Positions 62,624 to 64,000 of a stretch of DNA of 64,000 nt are shown piece by piece. This DNA is from Streptomyces sp. CMB-StM0423 (GTDB lineage: Bacteria; Actinomycetota; Actinomycetes; Streptomycetales; Streptomycetaceae). The notes under the pieces were generated by a model. The model ran no database searches and had not been told where the DNA came from. It saw only the letters and a list, made by a program, of their open reading frames with translations. How positions within the stretch are numbered: the stretch's first letter is position 1; each line of letters starts with the position of its first letter. The translations under genes were made by a program, and so were the position numbers. The stretch is taken from NCBI RefSeq assembly GCF_002847285.1, contig NZ_CP025407.1:1674001-1738000 (forward strand), written 5' to 3'.

Positions 62624-64000
62624 TCAGTAGCGGGGCATGCGGCGGGCGCCGAGGTCGATGCGGGGCGGCGGCGGGGCCAGCCGCAGGGCGGCGGAGAGCA
62701 CGCTGACGCCCTGCGGGGCCACCACGACGGGGGACAGCTCGGCGGAGACCACCTCGGGGTGCTCGTCGACGAAGATCGACAGCCGCAGCAGCAGCTCCTC
62801 CAGCGCCGCGGTGTCCACCGGCTGGGCGCCGCGCCAGCCGAAGAGCAGCGGGGCGCCGCGGATGGCGCGGATCAGCTCGGCGGCGTCGCGGTCGGTGGCG
62901 GGCACGAGCCGGTGCGCGAGGTCGCCGAGCAGTTCGGACGGGGCGCCGGCCAGGCCGAAGGAGAGCACCGCGCCGACGCCGGGGTCGACGGTGGCCCGTA
63001 CCACGGTGTCGACGCCGCGCGGGGCCATGGCCTGCACCACGGGCTGCACCTCGGCGGCGGCGCCGAGGGTGCCGGTCAGCTCGGTGTGGGCGAGGCGCAA
63101 CTGGTCCTCGCCGGCGAGGTCGAGGCGTACGCCGCCGAGGTCGGGGCGGTGCCGCAGGTGGACGGCGGTGGTCTTGAGCGCCACGGGGTAGCCGAGCCGG
63201 GCGGCGGCGGCCGCGGCGGCGTCCGGGTCGGGGGCGGGCAGCGCGGGCAGCACATTGATCCCGTAGCGGCGGAGCACGCGCGCGGCGGCCTGCTCGGGGA
63301 CGTCGACGGGCACGCCTTCCGGGTACGGAGCGGGCGCCGCTGCCGTACCGGCAGCGGCGCCCGCCGGGCCTCCGGCCGCGGCAGCGCCGTCGGCTCCGGC
63401 CGCCGTGCCCCCGGGTCCGGCCGCACCGGCACCGGACCGGCCTGCCGGGCCTTCGCCCTCCGCCGGCTGCCACGCGCCGCCCGGCGCCCAGTCGGGCGGG
63501 ACCCCGTCGCCGGCGCCCGCCGCCGGGCTCCGTTCCCCCAGCAGCCCGGCGATGTCCGCGGCCGCCCCGGCGGTGTCCAGGTCGTCGTACTCCGGCACCC
63601 GTCCCGGGTCCGCCGCCCGCCGGCGCCACTGGGCGTACCGCACCGCCTGCGCCAGCGCCCGCGCGGCCCGCTCCCCCGCCGGGTACGTCGGGATGCCGTC
63701 CGGCGGGGCCGCCAGGGCACCGGGCAGGCCCTCGATCTCCAGGTGGACGACGGCCACCGGCTTCGTCGCGCCGGCCGCCGCCGTGCGCAGCGCGTCCGCG
63801 AGCGCGCCGGCGTCCTGCGGTCCCGGCACCGCGGCGAGCGCGGGCACGTCGGGATCGGCGACCCACGGGATGGCCGTCACCAGCACCGCGTCGCAGCCCT
63901 CCTCGGCCAGCGCGGCGGCGACCGCGGCCCGGAAGTCCTCCGGCGCCGCGGCGGCGGTCAGGTCGCGCGGGGGCAGCGGGCGCAGTCCGGCGGCGCGGCA
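62624..64000 (-). CDS. Bifunctional acyl-CoA synthetase/GNAT-type protein (Pat-like), 3' part only
   Basis: The 5' end lies beyond the right edge; at least 459 codons are inside. The visible part has an acyl-CoA-synthetase-like middle (AEEGCDAVLVTAIPWVADPD, KPVAVVHLEIEGLPGALAAP, GIPTYPAGERAARALAQAVR), a 90-residue Pro/Ala/Gly-rich linker and a C-terminal ATP-grasp half (AARVLRRYGINVLPALPAPD, GYPVALKTTAVHLRHRPDLG, FVDEHPEVVSAELSPVVVAP). The order fits the ADP-forming synthetase region of Pat-type lysine acetyltransferases; the GNAT part would be upstream. The inserted low-complexity linker is unusual. Confidence 0.8.
   Translation of the reverse strand, partial: CRAAGLRPLPPRDLTAAAAPEDFRAAVAAALAEEGCDAVLVTAIPWVADPDVPALAAVPGPQDAGALADALRTAAAGATKPVAVVHLEIEGLPGALAAPPDGIPTYPAGERAARALAQAVRYAQWRRRAADPGRVPEYDDLDTAGAAADIAGLLGERSPAAGAGDGVPPDWAPGGAWQPAEGEGPAGRSGAGAAGPGGTAAGADGAAAAGGPAGAAAGTAAAPAPYPEGVPVDVPEQAAARVLRRYGINVLPALPAPDPDAAAAAAARLGYPVALKTTAVHLRHRPDLGGVRLDLAGEDQLRLAHTELTGTLGAAAEVQPVVQAMAPRGVDTVVRATVDPGVGAVLSFGLAGAPSELLGDLAHRLVPATDRDAAELIRAIRGAPLLFGWRGAQPVDTAALEELLLRLSIFVDEHPEVVSAELSPVVVAPQGVSVLSAALRLAPPPPRIDLGARRMPRY

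Overview
The window comes from a high-GC filamentous actinomycete, most likely Streptomyces or a close relative. It carries the SepH cell-division protein, the CutR/CutS two-component pair, a DUF4193/DUF3093/DUF3710/dUTPase block, an actinobacterial [2Fe-2S]-type ferrochelatase, CeoB/CeoC TrkA proteins, GTG starts and many GTGA/ATGA gene overlaps. I judged this from gene content and order; I ran no database search.

About 1-29.7 kb is accessory, mosaic DNA. It opens with an Lrp-type regulator (cut by the window edge) divergent from a PLP trans-sulfuration enzyme and an amidohydrolase. It continues with an alpha/beta hydrolase, two translationally coupled short-chain dehydrogenases with twin TetR-type operators, a TetR gene cut by an IS701-type remnant, an intact catalase beside a wrecked catR (Fur family) gene, a cyanamide-hydratase-like HD protein divergent from a GlxA/AraC regulator, a secreted metallophosphoesterase, a secreted serine hydrolase and a secreted peptidoglycan amidase. 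From 18 to 21.7 kb lies an insertion-sequence graveyard: broken AfsR/TPR-type regulators, a broken MFS exporter with an intact TetR gene, and an almost complete 861-bp IS5-family element. Then come a large membrane protein with a PI-PLC-like C-terminus, a small TM-helix channel-like protein, a DivIVA/FilP-like coiled-coil protein and a truncated type I-E Cas3 with an intact HD nuclease domain but only the start of its helicase.

About 29.77-64 kb looks like conserved Streptomyces core: a TRAM/Fe-S RNA methyltransferase, CeoB/CeoC, DUF3159, an OB-fold protein, KdpE/KdpD (without KdpFABC here), a four-gene FtsX-type ABC system whose second permease has an apparent frameshift, DUF3710-dut-hotdog thioesterase, DUF3093, an EcsC-like protein, DUF4193, CutS/CutR, a small acidic protein, an inositol monophosphatase, ferrochelatase, an FAD sugar-lactone/alditol oxidase, a membrane protein with repeated Thr-Gln motifs, SepH, a thiosulfate sulfurtransferase, a VOC protein, a phosphodiesterase, DUF5998 and the 3' part of an ATP-grasp/acyl-CoA-synthetase-like gene. 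A nearly fully self-complementary 151-bp MITE-like repeat sits between ceoC and the DUF3159 gene.

Themes: potassium and turgor handling (CeoBC, KdpDE), envelope stress and peptidoglycan work (CutRS, amidase, serine hydrolase, FtsX ABC system), division (SepH) and haem (ferrochelatase, catalase). No rRNA, tRNA or CRISPR array was found. The most interesting leads are the orphan HD-bearing Cas3 remnant with a 31-bp-period repeat beside it, the repeated Thr-Gln membrane protein next to sepH, the PI-PLC-like fusion, and intact targets whose regulators are broken (catR, TetR).
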